Source: Oscillospiraceae bacterium (GTDB lineage Bacteria; Bacillota; Clostridia; Oscillospirales; Ruminococcaceae). From it: DNA of 58,821 bases. Below, piece after piece: positions 51,107 to 58,821 of this stretch. Under the pieces are notes generated by a model. That model made no database searches and was not told the origin of the DNA. It saw only the letters and a list, made by a program, of their open reading frames with translations. The stretch covers positions 1-58,821 of the forward strand of contig JAFWQJ010000025.1 in NCBI GenBank assembly GCA_017545185.1, written 5' to 3'. The position numbers were made by a program, and so were the translations under genes. Position 1 is the first letter of the stretch, and each line of letters opens with the position of its first letter.

Positions 51107-51973
51107 TTATCTGTAATTCAGGATCGCCTTGTTGCTGATCGGCGCATACCGATCTCCGCCGGTGCCGATTGTCACGGAATAGAGCTGCGCCTCAAAGGTA
51201 CCCTTCAGGTTCGGCGGAAGTGCTAAGAAGAAGCCTGCATCACCCTCGTAATAACGGGCTTCCTGAATAACGGTACCGTTCTTCATGATACGCATTGCCA
51301 TATTCGGGAACGGGCGGTCAAGCTTCTTCACGCGGACACAGCTCTGATTGAAACGCGGTTCCATGATCTCCGGGATCAGCGCGCCCCATGCGATCACATT
51401 CTCTCCGCATTCGGGGTCATATGGCTCAACAGAAACAGGCATTCCGGTCTCCGGTGAATATGTCACCGTATAAAGCCCCGGCAAAGACCGCTGAACCGGG
51501 ATCTGTGCGCCGCTTTCCGTGATGAGCGCATAGCGGTTCAGGAACGGAAACACACTGCTGTTCCGGAACTGTCTGACCCTGCACTGACAGATCTCGGTCA
51601 CGGGTTCGCTGTCATCATTCAGGATCGAGATCGCTTTCCGGATATCTCTGACAGGATTCACGCTCTCAACGCTATAAAGCATGGGCATGACGGTCGGACA
51701 GTTCCGAAAGACCATTCCCGACGTAAAAAGCAGTGCAACCCCGGCGCCGATCAGCCGCATCTTCCGTGAACGATCCTTCCGCTTTGACAGCAGAATGACC
51801 AGCGGCGGCAGGAACATCCAGAGAAGATAATAAAATGCTGACGCAATCATTATGCCGGCAACTGCTCGCCAGCTGAACACATCGACCTTGATCAGCAGCG
51901 GGAGTAAATACAGGACAAAACAAACGGTCAGCAGAAGAAATCCGACCGCATCAGACTGGTTGCGTCGCATCAT
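51107..51973 (-). CDS. Membrane protein of unknown function
   Basis: 288 residues, ATG 51973 after GAGGAAA. Three N-terminal helices (AVGFLLLTVCFVLYLLPLLI, AGIMIASAFYYLLWMFLPPLVILL, LIGAGVALLFTSGMVF), then an extracytoplasmic beta-rich region of about 190 residues (VFPFLNRYALITESGAQIPV, LPGLYTVTYSPETGMPVSV, EARYYEGDAGFFLALP). No family recognised. It is flanked by oppositely oriented copies of a mosaic repeat and has no functional link to thrS or corA that can be seen. Confidence 0.78.
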   Translation of the reverse strand: MMRRNQSDAVGFLLLTVCFVLYLLPLLIKVDVFSWRAVAGIMIASAFYYLLWMFLPPLVILLSKRKDRSRKMRLIGAGVALLFTSGMVFRNCPTVMPMLYSVESVNPVRDIRKAISILNDDSEPVTEICQCRVRQFRNSSVFPFLNRYALITESGAQIPVQRSLPGLYTVTYSPETGMPVSVEPYDPECGENVIAWGALIPEIMEPRFNQSCVRVKKLDRPFPNMAMRIMKNGTVIQEARYYEGDAGFFLALPPNLKGTFEAQLYSVTIGTGGDRYAPISNKAILNYR

Positions 51974-52316
51974 GATTCGTTTCCTCTTTTGTCAGTGTCT
52001 GATATCACACGGCATATAGCTTAGATTACAAACCAAGAATCCAAGAGCGGGAAGCTCCCGCCGGCATTCCTTATTAAGAATCCAAGAAGTCAAGGCAGTC
52101 AAGAAGTCAAGAAAACAAGGATATAGGATCTGACATTCTTACATGATCTCTTGCTGGGAACCTCCGGCAGCCTTCAGCAATGGGAGCAGTAACACCAAAG
52201 AAGCCGCTTTAGCGGCGTGTGTTACGCAAATTGGGGGGAGCTCCGCTCACCGCCCCCGGAGGGAAATGGAGGCGGGCACTGCCCGCCCAGAGGGAAACGC
52301 CAGCGCGGGCTCCGCG
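51974..52316. other. Repeat-filled gap between the membrane-protein gene and corA
   Basis: 343 bases with no credible gene. 52033-52045 and 52075-52087 carry CAAGAATCCAAGA-type motifs, 52085-52120 has short GTCAAG repeats eight to ten bases apart, and 52121-52316 is the main body of the mosaic repeat. Confidence 0.7.
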
Positions 52317-52321
52317 CTAGA
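52068..52321 (-). repeat. Mosaic intergenic repeat, long copy
   Basis: Read on the minus strand: GCGCGGAGCCCGCGCTGGCGTTTCCC (written here in two parts, GCGCGGAGCCCG and CGCTGGCGTTTCCC), a GC palindrome GGGCGGGCAGTGCCCGCC, CGGTGAGCGGAGCTCCCC, CACGCCGCTAAAGCGGCTTC, then GAAGGCTGCCGGA and ATCATGTAAGAATGTCAGA. The 27-base core 52121-52147 matches 50987-51013 with one mismatch in inverted orientation. The first part overlaps the corA stop codon. Confidence 0.82.
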
Positions 52322-53249
52322 ATTTCTTTTTGCGGAGAAGGATAAATGCAACGATCGACGTCAGGATCAGCGTAATGATGATCGAATAGACCCACGAGCT
52401 CTTGAACGGCAGCGTATCCGTGTTGATGCCGTAGAACGCAAAGATGATGTTCGGGATCTCGATGATGACCGTGATGATCGTCAAACGCCACATGACCGAG
52501 TTCTGGTTGTTCGCAATGACATACGAAAACGCGTCCATCATTGCGGAGATAACGCCGCTGTAAATGGTCGCCATTTCGACTGCCTGCCGGAACTCAATGC
52601 CGACATCGTCCATTAAGTCCTCGTCCTCGGGATAGAGCTTTAACGCTCTGCCGCGCTGGATCTTCTCGATCGTGACAAGATTCGCTTTCAGGGAAGTGGT
52701 GAAGTAAACGAGCGACTTCTCCAGTCCCATGAGCTGTACGATCTCCTGATTCTTCATCGCGCCGCTTAATTCCTGCTCCATGGAATAGGAAATTTTGTCG
52801 ATCTGTTTCAGGTAAAAGACGAAGCCCGCGGAGATCTGCATGAGCACCTGCAGGATGAACCGCGTCCGGAACTCCGTCTGGATATTGGAGATCTTGCCGT
52901 CAGCCATAGCCGCAAGCACCTGATTGCGCCGCAGCGAAATGGTAAAGACCATATCCGAGGTATTGATGATGCCGAGCGGGACGGTATAGAACTGATAGGT
53001 CTCGCTTTTTTCGAGTTTCTCCGCGACGGCGGTATCGACGATGACAAGCGTCTGGCTGCCCTCGCGCTCGATACGGGAGGATTCCTCCTCGTCAAGGCAG
53101 GAGCGAACAAAGCCGGTATCCAGCCCGAATTCCTCGGTCATTCTGCCGATCTCCTCCTGTGTCGGTTCGTAGACGGAGATCCAGCAGCCGGGCTCGGCCT
53201 GATCGACCGGGGTGATCCTGCCGTTGATCGTTTTGTAGATGTGGATCAT
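52317..53249 (-). CDS. corA: CorA family divalent metal transporter
   Basis: 310 residues, ATG 53249 after GGGAGG. A soluble N-terminal funnel domain to about residue 245 with a long helix (SGAMKNQEIVQLMGLEKSLVYFT), then two C-terminal membrane helices. The pore signature, GMN in nearly all CorA proteins, reads FYGIN here, a Met-to-Ile change. The C-terminal basic tail LLRKKKF is typical. It should import Mg2+ or a related ion. The change could alter selectivity. The last codons overlap the mosaic repeat. Confidence 0.9.
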   Translation of the reverse strand: MIHIYKTINGRITPVDQAEPGCWISVYEPTQEEIGRMTEEFGLDTGFVRSCLDEEESSRIEREGSQTLVIVDTAVAEKLEKSETYQFYTVPLGIINTSDMVFTISLRRNQVLAAMADGKISNIQTEFRTRFILQVLMQISAGFVFYLKQIDKISYSMEQELSGAMKNQEIVQLMGLEKSLVYFTTSLKANLVTIEKIQRGRALKLYPEDEDLMDDVGIEFRQAVEMATIYSGVISAMMDAFSYVIANNQNSVMWRLTIITVIIEIPNIIFAFYGINTDTLPFKSSWVYSIIITLILTSIVAFILLRKKKF

Positions 53250-53364
53250 GTGGGATGACCTCCCGCGTTATCATAAATTTGTTACAACTTACGGGAAAAG
53301 TTGCAAACAGATGACAGACTGTTCTCAATTCAGGGGCAAAGCGTTGACAGTTTGCGAAAAACAG

Positions 53365-53553
53365 TTGATTTTTCCGGAATCTTCCTGTATACTAAGGGCA
53401 AGAGAGGCAAGACCGGCACAGCGGGTCAGGAGCTGCAAAGGAAATGCCGATCTGTGTGTGGAAACGTGTTTCAATCGTGCATGTAAATGGTCCATTGTTT
53501 ACAACCTTCAAGAACTCGGCTCTGCTGCGCCCAACAGCGGAGCCCCTTTTTTG
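53365..53553 (+). ncRNA. Candidate small RNA with own promoter and terminator
   Basis: TTGATT (53365-53370), 17-base spacer and TATACT (53388-53393) face a 150-base region that ends in a strong terminator: GGCTCTGCTG (53518-53527) with CAGCGGAGCC (53535-53544) and six T. No credible reading frame with a spaced ribosome site lies between. It does not match 6S, SRP, tmRNA or RNase P RNA by eye. Divergent from corA. Confidence 0.4.
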
Positions 53554-53560
53554 CCCCGGC

Positions 53561-53673
53561 AGCCCGGGCGGGCGTTTCCCTCCGGAGACGGTGAGCGAAG
53601 CTCCCCCAATTTGCATAACGCACGCCGCTGATCGCGGCTTCTTTGACGTTACTGCTCCCAATCGCTAAAGTCC
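53561..53673 (+). repeat. Mosaic intergenic repeat fragment
   Basis: GCGTTTCCCTCCGG, CGGTGAGCGAAGCTCCCCC, AATTTGCATAACGCACGCCG and GCGGCTTCTTTGACGTTACT match the minus strand of 52174-52300 with scattered changes. Opposite in orientation to the copy on the other side of corA. Confidence 0.8.
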
Positions 53674-53708
53674 GCCACATATACAACGGAAACCTTATAT
53701 CGCTCCCC

Positions 53709-53800
53709 ACGGGCTTTAGGAATTGCCAGCGCGGGCTCCGCGCCACGCCGCGGGGCGGCTTCTTTGACGTAACTGCTCCCCGTGCTAAAGCTCGCCGTTT
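53709..53800. repeat. Rearranged mosaic repeat fragment
   Basis: GCCAGCGCGGGCTCCGCGCC is in the orientation of the 52068-52321 plus strand, but CGCCGCGGGGCGGCTTCTTT and GACGTAACTGCTCCC are in the other. The two pieces abut, so this is a rearranged copy. Confidence 0.7.
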
Positions 53801-53916
53801 TCCTCCCAGAAAGGGGAGATGTCAGCGACAGCTGACGGAGGGGTTCAAAAAGGAAATACCGCCGTTCTTCACTATTCATTATTCACTATCATTGCTCCGC
53901 GGCAAGCAGCGATCCC

Positions 53917-55089
53917 TCACCCGAAATACGCCCGGATCTCCGCTTTCTTCGCATTGACGGTGCCCTGGATCATCTCCTCGGAGCCGCCGCCTCTGCCGTT
54001 CAGTGCCGCATTGAATTCCTTTGCCCATGCGCGCAGCTTCACATTCGCTGAGCCGATGATATACCGGTAGCCGTCCGCGTCATTGCCCGTGAACGCCGCG
54101 CAGACCCCGCCGCAGAGCAGAACGCCCGCATTGACAAGATTCCGCAGGCTGTTGTTATCCAGCAGATCTTCAAATATCACAAGATTGCCGTCCGTTTTCT
54201 GCAGGGCGGCTGTTTTCATATCCAGCAGAGCCCGTCTAAGCTTTGCGGATTCCTCGCGCTCTGCCTGCGACTGCTTCATCAGTCTTGCGACCGCGTCGGC
54301 GGATTCGAGCTGCTTGCAGGAGAGCATATTCGAGATGCGCACGGTATTGTCCAGCCGCTTCTGATAATCGTCTCTTGCGTCCAGACCGCACAGCATCCGG
54401 ATGCGGACGCCGCCCTTCCAGTTCTCGCAGGACAGGATCTTGATGCCGCCGACCGCACCGGTCTGCGAAACGTGGGGCGCACAGCAAGCACAGACGTCCC
54501 AGCCCTCGATCGTCACGATGCGCACGCCCTCGGTGAGCTCCAGCTTGGAGCGGTATTCCATAGCCGCGCATTCCTCCGGCGTCGGATAAGAGACCGTGAC
54601 CGGCACATTCTCACCGACGACGCGGTTCGCGATGTACTCGACAAATTCAAGCTCGGATTCGGTCAGCACACCGCTGAAATCAACAGTCACGCCGTCCGTT
54701 CCGAGGTGGAACCCGACATTGTCATACCCGAACTGACTGTGTACAATGCCCGAGACAAGATGCTCGCCGGTATGGTTCTGCATCTTGCGGAAGCGTTCCT
54801 CCCAGTTTAATTCCGCGGCCAGCTCCTCGCCGACCGGCAGCGGGACGTCCGCAAAGTGCACGATCTCGCCGTCAATTTCCTGCACATCGCTGATAACTGC
54901 GTTCCCGAGATTTCCGGTATCGGCCGTCTGACCGCCGCCCTCAGGAAAGAATGCAGTCCGGTCGAGGATGACGCCGTAAGCGGCGCCGTCCTCTCTTTTT
55001 TTGGCATCGGCAAGCGGCTCACAGGAGAGCACGGTCGCCGTAAAACGACGCAGATAGGCGTCATTCTCGTATAGCTTTTCTGTTTTCAT
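53917..55089 (-). CDS. AlaX-like alanyl-tRNA editing protein with DHHA1 domain
   Basis: 390 residues, ATG 55089 after AAAGGAG; the 19 upstream codons span the promoter. Residues 1-90 resemble the C-terminal barrel of alanyl-tRNA synthetase (DRTAFFPEGGGQTADTG). The editing domain has HxxxH in QNHTGEHLVSG and CxxxH in DVCACCAPHVSQTGAVGGIKIL, the four zinc ligands. A coiled helix and a DHHA1 domain (GSANVKLRAWAKEFNAALNGRGGGS) complete an AlaX-L-type protein. It hydrolyses Ser or Gly wrongly attached to tRNA-Ala. Confidence 0.92.
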   Translation of the reverse strand: MKTEKLYENDAYLRRFTATVLSCEPLADAKKREDGAAYGVILDRTAFFPEGGGQTADTGNLGNAVISDVQEIDGEIVHFADVPLPVGEELAAELNWEERFRKMQNHTGEHLVSGIVHSQFGYDNVGFHLGTDGVTVDFSGVLTESELEFVEYIANRVVGENVPVTVSYPTPEECAAMEYRSKLELTEGVRIVTIEGWDVCACCAPHVSQTGAVGGIKILSCENWKGGVRIRMLCGLDARDDYQKRLDNTVRISNMLSCKQLESADAVARLMKQSQAEREESAKLRRALLDMKTAALQKTDGNLVIFEDLLDNNSLRNLVNAGVLLCGGVCAAFTGNDADGYRYIIGSANVKLRAWAKEFNAALNGRGGGSEEMIQGTVNAKKAEIRAYFG

Positions 55090-55136
55090 AGCAGTGATGC
55101 TCCTTTCGTGCAGCAGCACATTTCTTACTCTTATAT

Positions 55137-55165
55137 AGTATACCACAAATGAAACGGAACGTCAA
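55137..55165 (-). promoter_or_regulatory. Sigma-A promoter of the AlaX-like gene
   Basis: Minus-strand TTGACG (55160-55165), 17-base spacer, TATACT (55137-55142). Divergent from the promoter at 55204. Confidence 0.8.
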
Positions 55166-55203
55166 GCCTTTGTGAAAGTTGTGTGAAATCTTATATAATC
55201 CGC

Positions 55204-55231
55204 TTGACAAATTTCATAATGTGAGTATAAT
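55204..55231 (+). promoter_or_regulatory. Sigma-A promoter of the RHH-clpB gene group
   Basis: TTGACA (55204-55209), 16-base spacer, TATAAT (55226-55231), about 30 bases before ATG 55264. No CIRCE inverted repeat or CtsR-type GGTCAAA repeat is seen. Confidence 0.82.
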
Positions 55232-55263
55232 GTTATTAGACGATGAGAAAAGAGGTGTTCGGT

Positions 55264-55884
55264 ATGAAAAAGGCAGTTTACAGCCTTGTGCTGTCAGAGG
55301 ACGTCGTCGAGGCCGTTGACCGCATGGCGTATTCCCGCGGCACGAGCCGGTCAAATCTGATCAACCAGATCCTTGCCGAAGCGGTCGGATATGTCACCCC
55401 GGAACGCCGCATGGCGGATATCATGCAGACACTTTCCCGCCAGATGACGGGGCTGTTCCAATTGCAGGAGCAGGCCAGCGAGGGGATGCTGACAATCCGC
55501 AGCCCGCTGCGATACCGCTACAAGCCGACGATCCGCTACCGCGTAGAGCTCTACCGGCAGCCTGAACACGCGATCGGTGTGCTGCACGCTTCCTTCCGGA
55601 CGCAGAGCAAGGCACTGATCGACGATGCGACCGCGTTTTTCCGGACATGGGCAGCGCAGGAGCAGGCACACGGGCTCTGCAGCAAGGACGACTTCACGAT
55701 CAAGGACGGCACATGGAACCGGGTATTCCGGATGCGCGCACAAAGCCACGTATCTTCGGAGGAGCTCGGCGAAATGATCGGCCTGTACATCAAAAAGGCC
55801 GATGCCGCACTGAAAGCATATTTTGCAGCACTCCCCGATAAGGAGGCTGCCGAAAAGGCCGTCGCGGATTTCTTCCCGACATAG
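55264..55884 (+). CDS. Ribbon-helix-helix protein with extended C-terminal domain
   Basis: 206 residues, ATG 55264 after AGAGG; ATG 55243 has no ribosome site. Residues 1-40 read as a ribbon-helix-helix DNA-binding unit: KKAVYSLVLSEDVVEAVDRMAYSRGTSRSNL in two parts, strand then two helices. Residues 60-206 are an unrecognised alpha/beta domain (YRYKPTIRYRVELYRQPEHA, GLCSKDDFTIKDGTWNRVFRMRAQ, SSEELGEMIGLYIKKADAALKAYF). It is first in a run leading to clpB, and may regulate that run. Function unproven. Confidence 0.78.
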   Translation: MKKAVYSLVLSEDVVEAVDRMAYSRGTSRSNLINQILAEAVGYVTPERRMADIMQTLSRQMTGLFQLQEQASEGMLTIRSPLRYRYKPTIRYRVELYRQPEHAIGVLHASFRTQSKALIDDATAFFRTWAAQEQAHGLCSKDDFTIKDGTWNRVFRMRAQSHVSSEELGEMIGLYIKKADAALKAYFAALPDKEAAEKAVADFFPT

Positions 55885-55919
55885 GAGCCTGATTCCACTC
55901 AAAGAAAGGAGGGCGCACC

Positions 55920-56228
55920 ATGAAAGCGAGAATTGAGCAGCACAGGATCGGCTTCCGCATGATCTTTCTGCTGATCGTCCAGACAGTCTGTCTCGCGGCA
56001 TTGCCTGCGGGGACTGTCACGGTACAGCAGATCACCGGAACCGTTGTCTGCACGGAGCTATCCGAATCCCCTGCCGCATCGCAGGAGCAGTTTGCGGGCA
56101 TTCGCAGGCAGCAGCAGAATTACCTGCCCGTTCTTGTAACAGCAGCCGTCGTTCTGACGTCCTGCGCAGTCTGCGCCCTTCCTGCCGACCGCACACCGGT
56201 TCAGAACAAGGTTCGCATGGACGATTAA
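55920..56228 (+). CDS. Small two-helix membrane protein
   Basis: 102 residues, ATG 55920 after AAAGGAGG. One helix near the N-terminus (MIFLLIVQTVCLAALPAG) and one near the C-terminus (YLPVLVTAAVVLTSCAVCAL), with an outside loop of about 45 residues between. No family recognised. Sits 35 bases after the ribbon-helix-helix gene. Confidence 0.65.
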   Translation: MKARIEQHRIGFRMIFLLIVQTVCLAALPAGTVTVQQITGTVVCTELSESPAASQEQFAGIRRQQQNYLPVLVTAAVVLTSCAVCALPADRTPVQNKVRMDD

Positions 56229-56284
56229 ACCTCCCGGCACATCATGACAATGTTGATTTTGATATGCTGAGAGGAGAAAAATTT

Positions 56285-56662
56285 ATGTATCAGGAAGATT
56301 ATATCATCAGACAGATCCGGGAACTCGGCCGCATGATCGCGCAGTATGTATTCCGGATCGACACGCAGACCCATGACGAACTGCACTTCACAAATCCCGA
56401 AAAGGCCGAACAGACAAGCGAACTGCTCCGGAAGGTTGACCGCGGCGAGATCCGTACGGCGGAAGCTGAGCTTGACCGCATGACCGAAAGCCGCACGCTT
56501 GACGACCTGCTTGCCGGTATCGCTTTCTATACGCGCATCGGTGAAAAGAGCGAATGCTTCCTTGATGACCACGCTTATAACGATGTTGACCTGAAAATCG
56601 GGCTCCGCCGCTTTGCAGAACGCTTCGGCTCGAAGCATCTTGCAGAGCTTGTGATGCCCTGA
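56285..56662 (+). CDS. DUF6483-like protein
   Basis: 125 residues. ATG 56285 follows GAGGAG; the in-frame ATG at 56264 lies before that site. The start MYQEDYIIRQIRELGRMIA is typical of the clostridial DUF6483 group. All-helical, TPR-like arrangement (AEQTSELLRKVDRGEIRTAEAELDRM). Function unknown. It lies 23 bases before clpB and is likely co-transcribed. Confidence 0.75.
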   Translation: MYQEDYIIRQIRELGRMIAQYVFRIDTQTHDELHFTNPEKAEQTSELLRKVDRGEIRTAEAELDRMTESRTLDDLLAGIAFYTRIGEKSECFLDDHAYNDVDLKIGLRRFAERFGSKHLAELVMP

Positions 56663-56684
56663 CTGAATAAAGGAGGTTTGTACC

Positions 56685-58821
56685 ATGAATGCAAATCGTA
56701 TGACACAAAAGACGCTGGAATCCATGCAGAACGCGCAGTCGCTCTGCACGGGCTACCAGAACAATGCCGTCGAGCCGATCCACATTCTGACGGCACTGAT
56801 GCAGCAGCCGGACGGACTGATTCCCCAGCTGATGCAGCGGATCGGCGTACACGCGGAGGCGCTGGCCAATGCCGCAGAAAAGGCAGTCGCCGCACTCCCC
56901 CATGTGACCGGCTCCGGCAGACAGGCCGGCATGGTCTATGTTTCCAATGAGACCGAGCAGCTCTACAACAAAGCCGAGGAGATCGCCAAGCAGATGCAGG
57001 ACGAGTACATCTCGGTCGAGCATGTGTTCCTTGCGATGCTGCGCTCCGGCGACCGCACCGTCAAACAGCTGCTGACACAGTTCAACGTGACCGAAGCAAA
57101 GGTGCTTGCCGCATTGAAGGAGATCCGCGGCAATACGCGCATTACGAATGAGACACCCGAAGCGACCTACGACGTTCTGAAAAAGTACGGTCAGGATCTG
57201 ACCGAGCGCGCGAAGAAGCATCAGCTTGATCCGGTCATCGGCCGTGACGCGGAGATCCGCAATGTCATCCGCATCCTGTCCCGGAAAACGAAGAATAACC
57301 CTGTGCTGATCGGTGAGCCGGGCGTCGGCAAGACCGCGATCGCGGAGGGACTTGCCCAGCGGATCGCCCGCGGGGATGTTCCGGACAGCCTGAAAGACCG
57401 CACGATCTTCTCGCTCGATCTCGGCGCGCTGGTCGCGGGTGCCAAGTACCGCGGCGAATTTGAGGAAAGACTGAAAGCCGTGCTGCAGGAGGTCAAAAAG
57501 TCCGAGGGCAAGATCCTCCTGTTTATCGACGAGCTGCACACGATCGTCGGTGCCGGAAAGACCGACGGCGCCATGGACGCAGGCAATCTGCTGAAGCCGA
57601 TGCTCGCCCGCGGTGAGCTGCACTGTATCGGCGCGACCACGCTCGACGAATACCGCAAATATATCGAAAAGGATGCCGCGCTGGAGCGCCGGTTCCAGCC
57701 TGTGCAGGTCGGGGAACCGACCGTCGAGGACACGATCTCGATCCTCCGCGGCCTGAAAGAGCGCTATGAGGTGTATCACGGCGTCAAGATCCACGACACC
57801 GCACTGATCGCAGCCGCAACACTCTCGAACCGCTATATCTCCGACCGGTTCCTGCCGGATAAGGCAATCGACCTTGTGGACGAGGCCTGTGCGATGATCC
57901 GCACGGAAATGGATTCCATGCCGACGGAAATGGACGAGATCTCGCGTAAGATCATGCAGCTTGAGATCGAGGAGGCGGCGCTGAAAAAAGAAACCGATGC
58001 CGTTTCCGCATCGCATCTTGACGAGCTCCGCAAAGAGCTTGCCGAGCAGCGCGACCGCTTCGCCCAGATGAAAGCCCAGTGGGAAAACGAAAAGGGCGGA
58101 ATCAGCAAAGTGCAGGAGCTCCGTGCGCAGATGGAACAACTCAAGGCGGAGATCGAAAACGCAGAGCGGCAGTATGACCTGAACAAGGCCGCCGAGCTCA
58201 AATACGGCAAGCTGCCGGAGCTGCAAAAGGAACTGACCGCCGCGGAGAGCACCGCGCAGAACGGGTCTGCATCCAAGCTGCTGCGTGATGCAGTCACCGA
58301 GGACGAGATCGCAAGAATTGTTGCGCGCTGGACCGGCATCCCGGTCACAAAGCTCATGGAGGGCGACCGCGAAAAGCTGCTGCACCTTGACGATACGCTG
58401 CACAAGCGCGTGATCGGTCAGGACGAAGCCGTCGAAAAGGTCAGCGAAGCGATCCTGCGTTCGCGTGCAGGCATTCAGGACCCGAACCGTCCGATCGGCT
58501 CGTTCCTGTTCCTCGGCCCGACCGGTGTCGGCAAGACCGAGCTTGCAAAGACGCTCGCAGAGGCGCTGTTCGATGACGAGCGCAACCTCATCCGCATTGA
58601 TATGTCCGAGTACATGGAGAAATTCAGCGTCAGCCGTCTGATCGGCGCGCCTCCCGGATATGTCGGCTATGAGGAAGGCGGTCAGCTGACCGAAGCCGTC
58701 CGCAGAAAGCCGTACAGCGTGGTACTGCTTGACGAGATCGAAAAGGCGCACCCGGATGTGTTCAACGTGCTGCTGCAGATCCTGGAGGATGGCCGGCTGA
58801 CGGACAATACCGGACGGACGG
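56685..58821 (+). CDS. clpB: ClpB disaggregase (5' part; runs off the right edge)
   Basis: 712 residues are visible of a family length near 860. ATG 56685 after AAGGAGG. The N domain spans 1-140. The first AAA+ module has Walker A GEPGVGKT and Walker [12 protein letters not shown] coiled-coil M domain (about 400-515, [22 protein letters not shown] and following) marks ClpB rather than ClpC or ClpA. The second AAA+ module has [10 protein letters not shown] and [14 protein letters not shown]. With DnaK it resolubilises aggregated proteins. Unusual context with DUF6483 and a ribbon-helix-helix gene. Confidence 0.95.
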   Translation, partial: MNANRMTQKTLESMQNAQSLCTGYQNNAVEPIHILTALMQQPDGLIPQLMQRIGVHAEALANAAEKAVAALPHVTGSGRQAGMVYVSNETEQLYNKAEEIAKQMQDEYISVEHVFLAMLRSGDRTVKQLLTQFNVTEAKVLAALKEIRGNTRITNETPEATYDVLKKYGQDLTERAKKHQLDPVIGRDAEIRNVIRILSRKTKNNPVLIGEPGVGKTAIAEGLAQRIARGDVPDSLKDRTIFSLDLGALVAGAKYRGEFEERLKAVLQEVKKSEGKILLFIDELHTIVGAGKTDGAMDAGNLLKPMLARGELHCIGATTLDEYRKYIEKDAALERRFQPVQVGEPTVEDTISILRGLKERYEVYHGVKIHDTALIAAATLSNRYISDRFLPDKAIDLVDEACAMIRTEMDSMPTEMDEISRKIMQLEIEEAALKKETDAVSASHLDELRKELAEQRDRFAQMKAQWENEKGGISKVQELRAQMEQLKAEIENAERQYDLNKAAELKYGKLPELQKELTAAESTAQNGSASKLLRDAVTEDEIARIVARWTGIPVTKLMEGDREKLLHLDDTLHKRVIGQDEAVEKVSEAILRSRAGIQDPNRPIGSFLFLGPTGVGKTELAKTLAEALFDDERNLIRIDMSEYMEKFSVSRLIGAPPGYVGYEEGGQLTEAVRRKPYSVVLLDEIEKAHPDVFNVLLQILEDGRLTDNTGRT

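Larger units (their letters stand above)
53554..53916. other. Repeat-filled gap between the candidate RNA and the AlaX-like gene
   Basis: About 360 bases after the candidate RNA, made of two more mosaic-repeat fragments (53561-53673 and 53709-53800) and a short stretch CACTATTCATTATTCACTAT (53869-53888) of a type common between genes in clostridia. No real gene is seen. Confidence 0.65.

Noticed and set aside
52143-52616. Short proteins within the mosaic repeats (also at 53392-53957)
   Set aside because: These frames change with each repeat copy and have no ribosome sites. Similar peptides are common false gene calls from such repeats.
53400-53460. SRP RNA-like GGTCAGG and GGAA segment
   Set aside because: Only short pieces match; the helix 8 order of the SRP core is not present.
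50944-53800. Insertion sequence or transposon with transposase
   Set aside because: Inverted repeats exist but neither bracketed gene resembles a transposase or integrase.

Overview
The window reads as a chromosomal segment of a gut or rumen Ruminococcus-type Firmicute (Oscillospirales). The reasons are strong AAGGAGG ribosome binding sites, sigma-A promoters with 17-bp spacers, a T-box, a lysine riboswitch, AraR-type sugar control, and three secreted proteins carrying type I dockerin domains, the signature of a cellulosome-like system. The genus is inferred from gene content, not from a marker gene.

Region 1-7.2 kb: the 5' part of a secreted dockerin/SGNH esterase gene on the minus strand, then a plus-strand operon of a membrane-anchored propeller-like (anti-sigma-like) protein, an ECF sigma factor, an ABC ATPase and a large ABC permease. 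Region 7.2-13.6 kb: a Pro/Ala-rich repeat protein, a CPBP membrane protease, an aminotransferase, a small lipoprotein and an MgtE magnesium transporter whose long leader holds a 34-codon ORF. Region 13.9-23.9 kb: an arabinose locus with a YtfQRT/YjfF-type furanose ABC importer, an FGGY kinase, L-arabinose isomerase, a YesN-like AraC regulator and an AraR-type regulator, with AraR-box-like sites upstream. araD is absent.

Region 23.9-35.4 kb: lepA, a zinc-ribbon membrane protein and hemW; a three-gene unit resembling Bacillus ydjI-ydjG-ydjH (SPFH/zinc-ribbon membrane stress complex); a lysine-riboswitch operon asd, two unknown genes, dapA, dapB; and a mini ferredoxin-thioredoxin reductase-like protein paired with thioredoxin. 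Region 35.4-46.2 kb: a flavin-binding PPOX protein, an AraC regulator, an SDR plus iron-type alcohol dehydrogenase pair, a secreted GH30 with two F5/8-type modules and a dockerin, a MATE exporter, an intracellular GH5 and an AGCS amino acid symporter.

Region 46.3-58.8 kb: a secreted DUF4353-like protein with an N-terminal dockerin, T-box-controlled thrS, an unknown membrane protein and corA set among mosaic intergenic repeats in opposite orientations, a possible small RNA, an AlaX-like editing protein, and a cluster of ribbon-helix-helix protein, small membrane protein, DUF6483-like protein and the first 712 codons of clpB. No tRNA, rRNA, CRISPR array, transposase or prophage gene was recognised. 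The most interesting signals are the mgtE leader peptide, the DxLxQF repeat protein, the two unknown genes in the lysine regulon, the YdjGHI-like module without PspA nearby, and the mosaic inverted repeats.
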